From: Candidatus Rhodoferax mariagerensis
Lineage (GTDB): Bacteria > Pseudomonadota > Gammaproteobacteria > Burkholderiales > Burkholderiaceae_C
Length of the DNA stretch: 64,000 nt
Direction of reading: 5' to 3'
Assembly: GCA_016719055.1 (NCBI GenBank)
Contig: JADKAW010000025.1
Location: 20,947 to 84,946 of the forward strand
The notes beneath the pieces were generated by a model. It had not been told where the DNA came from. It saw only the letters and a program-made list of their open reading frames with translations, and did no database searches. This document shows positions 62,559 to 64,000 of the stretch, piece after piece. The translations under genes were made by a program, and so were the position numbers. How positions within the stretch are numbered: position 1 is the stretch's first letter; the number at the start of each line of letters is the position of its first letter.

Positions 62559-63422
62559 ATGCAAAGCAACCTCGCAGTTTCCGTTCGGGCGCGCCTGTTG
62601 AACATCGCCAAAGCCGAAAAGACGGATTTCAATCAGGTTCTGGTTCGGTACGCCTTGGAGCGTTTCCTGTATCGTTTGAGCAAGTCAGCACACGCAGATC
62701 GGTTTTTGCTCAAGGGGGCGATGTTGTTCAACCTCTGGTACGACATGCCACATCGCCCCACGCGTGATGCGGATCTGCTGGGCTTCGGCGCCAGTGACCT
62801 GGATTCAATTGGCCAGACATTCCGTGACATCGCCTCAGTCGCTGTGGAAGACGGTATCGTTTTCGATTCGGCCAGCATTGAAGTTGAAGAAATTCGAAAA
62901 TCGGCAGGTTATGCCGGAGCCCGGGTGATCGTTGCGGCGGAATTGGCAAGGGCACGCTGCAAGACGCAAATCGATGTCGGCTTTGGCGACGCCGTGACCC
63001 CTGGCCCAGTGGATGCTGTGTATCCGGTTTTGATCGCAGACTTTCCGGCGCCTCACCTGGGAACCTATCCGGTTTATACGGTCGTCGCCGAAAAGCTGCA
63101 TGCCATTGAAATTTTGGGAATGACCAACAGCCGGGTTAAAGACTACCTCGACCTATTCGTTCTCCTGGAGCGCGAATCATTGGATCAAGTCATTTTGGCA
63201 AATGCGATAGCAGCCACTTTCAGTCGTCGAGGGACGACCGTGCCAACAGAACTGCCTATTGGTCTAAGCGACGATTTCGCCAATGATTCATCCCGCCAAG
63301 CGTTATGGGCTGCATTCCTCAGGAAAAATGGGTTGGATGCATTACCACTGCAACAAATAGTCACGGCACTTCGAGCCAAGTTGCACCCTGGTTTGTTAGA
63401 CGCTGCATCAGTTTCTGTGTGA
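62559..63422 (+). CDS. abiEii: AbiEii-type nucleotidyltransferase toxin
   Basis: A 287-residue toxin. Motifs: FLLKGAMLFNLWYDMPHRPT, RDADLLGFG (the D-x-D metal site), TYPVYTVVAEKLHAIEILGM (catalytic Lys) and NSRVKDYLDLFVLLERESL, as in AbiEii/MenT nucleotidyltransferases. Starts right after the antitoxin stop. Related enzymes add nucleotides to tRNA or other targets and abort phage infection. Confidence 0.93.
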   Translation: MQSNLAVSVRARLLNIAKAEKTDFNQVLVRYALERFLYRLSKSAHADRFLLKGAMLFNLWYDMPHRPTRDADLLGFGASDLDSIGQTFRDIASVAVEDGIVFDSASIEVEEIRKSAGYAGARVIVAAELARARCKTQIDVGFGDAVTPGPVDAVYPVLIADFPAPHLGTYPVYTVVAEKLHAIEILGMTNSRVKDYLDLFVLLERESLDQVILANAIAATFSRRGTTVPTELPIGLSDDFANDSSRQALWAAFLRKNGLDALPLQQIVTALRAKLHPGLLDAASVSV

Positions 63423-63877
63423 CGCCATCGACTTAGCAAGTTACAAATCCTTCGAACTAGAGTTGCCCATGCCTGGTTGCCGACTCAAAGTAACACTTAG
63501 TGATTGGATGGACTCGCAGGTGTTTTCAGCAAGCAAACAGGTCAATTCCGAGCAAAACTTGACAAATATTTCACATTGTGATAAAGTGGCGACGCTCACA
63601 ACACCGATCAGACGCAGTTTTTAGCTGTTTTCTGACCCTCCCCAGCCTTACATAGCGTCCTGTAAGGCTCTCCTTTTCTTTCCGATTTTTGGTCACTCGC
63701 CGTGTCACAACGGCTGGTGCTGACCACTCACGTCGGTCGTTTTCGTTCAGTTTGAGTTTTTTACGGTTGCCATAAACAGGCGGGGAAAGGTGTGTGCATG
63801 TTGGTCGCCACAAATTCGGCTTGAATTGATGCTGATGGCGTGGTGGCTGTCTCAAAAAGCATCATCGGAGAAAAACC
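63423..63877. other. Intergenic region with hairpin before element gene
   Basis: No gene. It holds a terminator-like hairpin at 63644-63669. The rest, AT-rich at 63560-63600, may hold a promoter for the gene at 63878. Confidence 0.5.
63644..63669 (+). terminator. Hairpin with T-rich tail
   Basis: AGCCTTACA (63644-63652), eight-base loop, TGTAAGGCT (63661-63669), then CTCCTTTTCTTTCC. It may end the abiE transcript or act in the leader of the next gene. Confidence 0.6.
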
Positions 63878-64000
63878 ATGGCAAGTGCACTACTCAGCAC
63901 CAAGAAGCCCATTAACACTGACACGCCAGCCTTCCCGCTGTTCAAGCTTGGTCAAGTCGTCGCCACACCCGGTGCCATTGACTTGTTAAGGTCACTGGCA
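63878..64000 (+). CDS. Plasmid/ICE-type conserved protein, N-terminus only
   Basis: ATG 63878 with GGAG upstream opens 41 codons to the edge: SALLSTKKPINTDTPAFPLF then KLGQVVATPGAIDLLRSLA. The segment 'VATPGA' is the start of a small conserved protein carried by many integrative elements and plasmids in beta- and gammaproteobacteria. It suggests that the AbiE region is the edge of such an element. The call rests on the N-terminus alone. Confidence 0.6.
   Translation, partial: MASALLSTKKPINTDTPAFPLFKLGQVVATPGAIDLLRSLA

Overview
The window is about 60% GC, with dense gene packing, GGAG-type ribosome sites and a narX-narL-narK-narK-narGHJI-parvulin nitrate-respiration cluster. Protein resemblances point to a betaproteobacterium of the Comamonadaceae, Rhodoferax-like, that respires nitrate. 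A dispersed ~50-60 bp repeat, with the core TAGCTGC-TTGCGC and about nine bases later GGGGGCTAGAGGC, occurs at least a dozen times in gaps and at least twice inside genes. The genus assignment is inference. I saw no rRNA, tRNA or CRISPR array.

Layout. 1-1.5 kb: AraC regulator cut by the left edge, then a dead antitoxin gene. 1.9-9 kb: minus-strand operon of a ribose-type ABC importer (ATPase, permease, binding protein) with a TIM-barrel sugar isomerase and a Gfo/Idh dehydrogenase, divergent from a cupin-AraC regulator. 9.2-10.4 kb: cytidine deaminase and purine nucleoside phosphorylase. 10.4-14.6 kb: patatin/beta-barrel protein, two small SHOCT lipoproteins with a perfect 25-bp palindrome and an HTH regulator, and a FecR-domain protein. 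15.2-16.6 kb: an unusual HD-CBS-HEPN protein. 16.9-22.8 kb: RND efflux pump. 22.8-27.2 kb: decayed stretch with relics of DUF389, antitoxin, DASS transporter and ECF sigma genes.

27.3-48.4 kb is the nitrate respiration cluster. NarX/NarL sense nitrate, two NarK-type carriers move nitrate and nitrite, NarGHI is the membrane reductase, NarJ its chaperone, and a parvulin isomerase closes the set. narK and narG carry the same operator: a 7-2-7 palindrome with half-site TAGTTCY plus an extra half-site 18 bp downstream. Between narK2 and narG lies a 7-kb minus-strand island: a type III restriction-modification locus (broken mod, intact res) holding a ParE-type toxin-antitoxin pair, then MazF-type and VapBC-type pairs.

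48.4-64 kb is accessory: a carbonic-anhydrase relic, a HigB-HigA toxin-antitoxin fused in one reading frame, VOC, EVE and SOUL proteins, a WYL regulator, then a likely defence region. That region holds an HD-GYP protein, an orphan McrB-like ATPase, a phosphorothioate-type HNH nuclease coupled to a HIT hydrolase, a 412-residue helical protein of unknown role, and a divergent WYL regulator running into a VIT-vWA protein. An AbiE toxin-antitoxin pair and the start of an integrative-element protein follow at the right edge.

Caution: at least eight conserved genes are broken by single-base indels, several in homopolymer runs (narG, mcrB, WYL), and narJ holds an implausible G/C tract. Many of these 'pseudogenes' may be sequencing or assembly errors; the deeper relics at 22.8-27.2 kb are more likely real.
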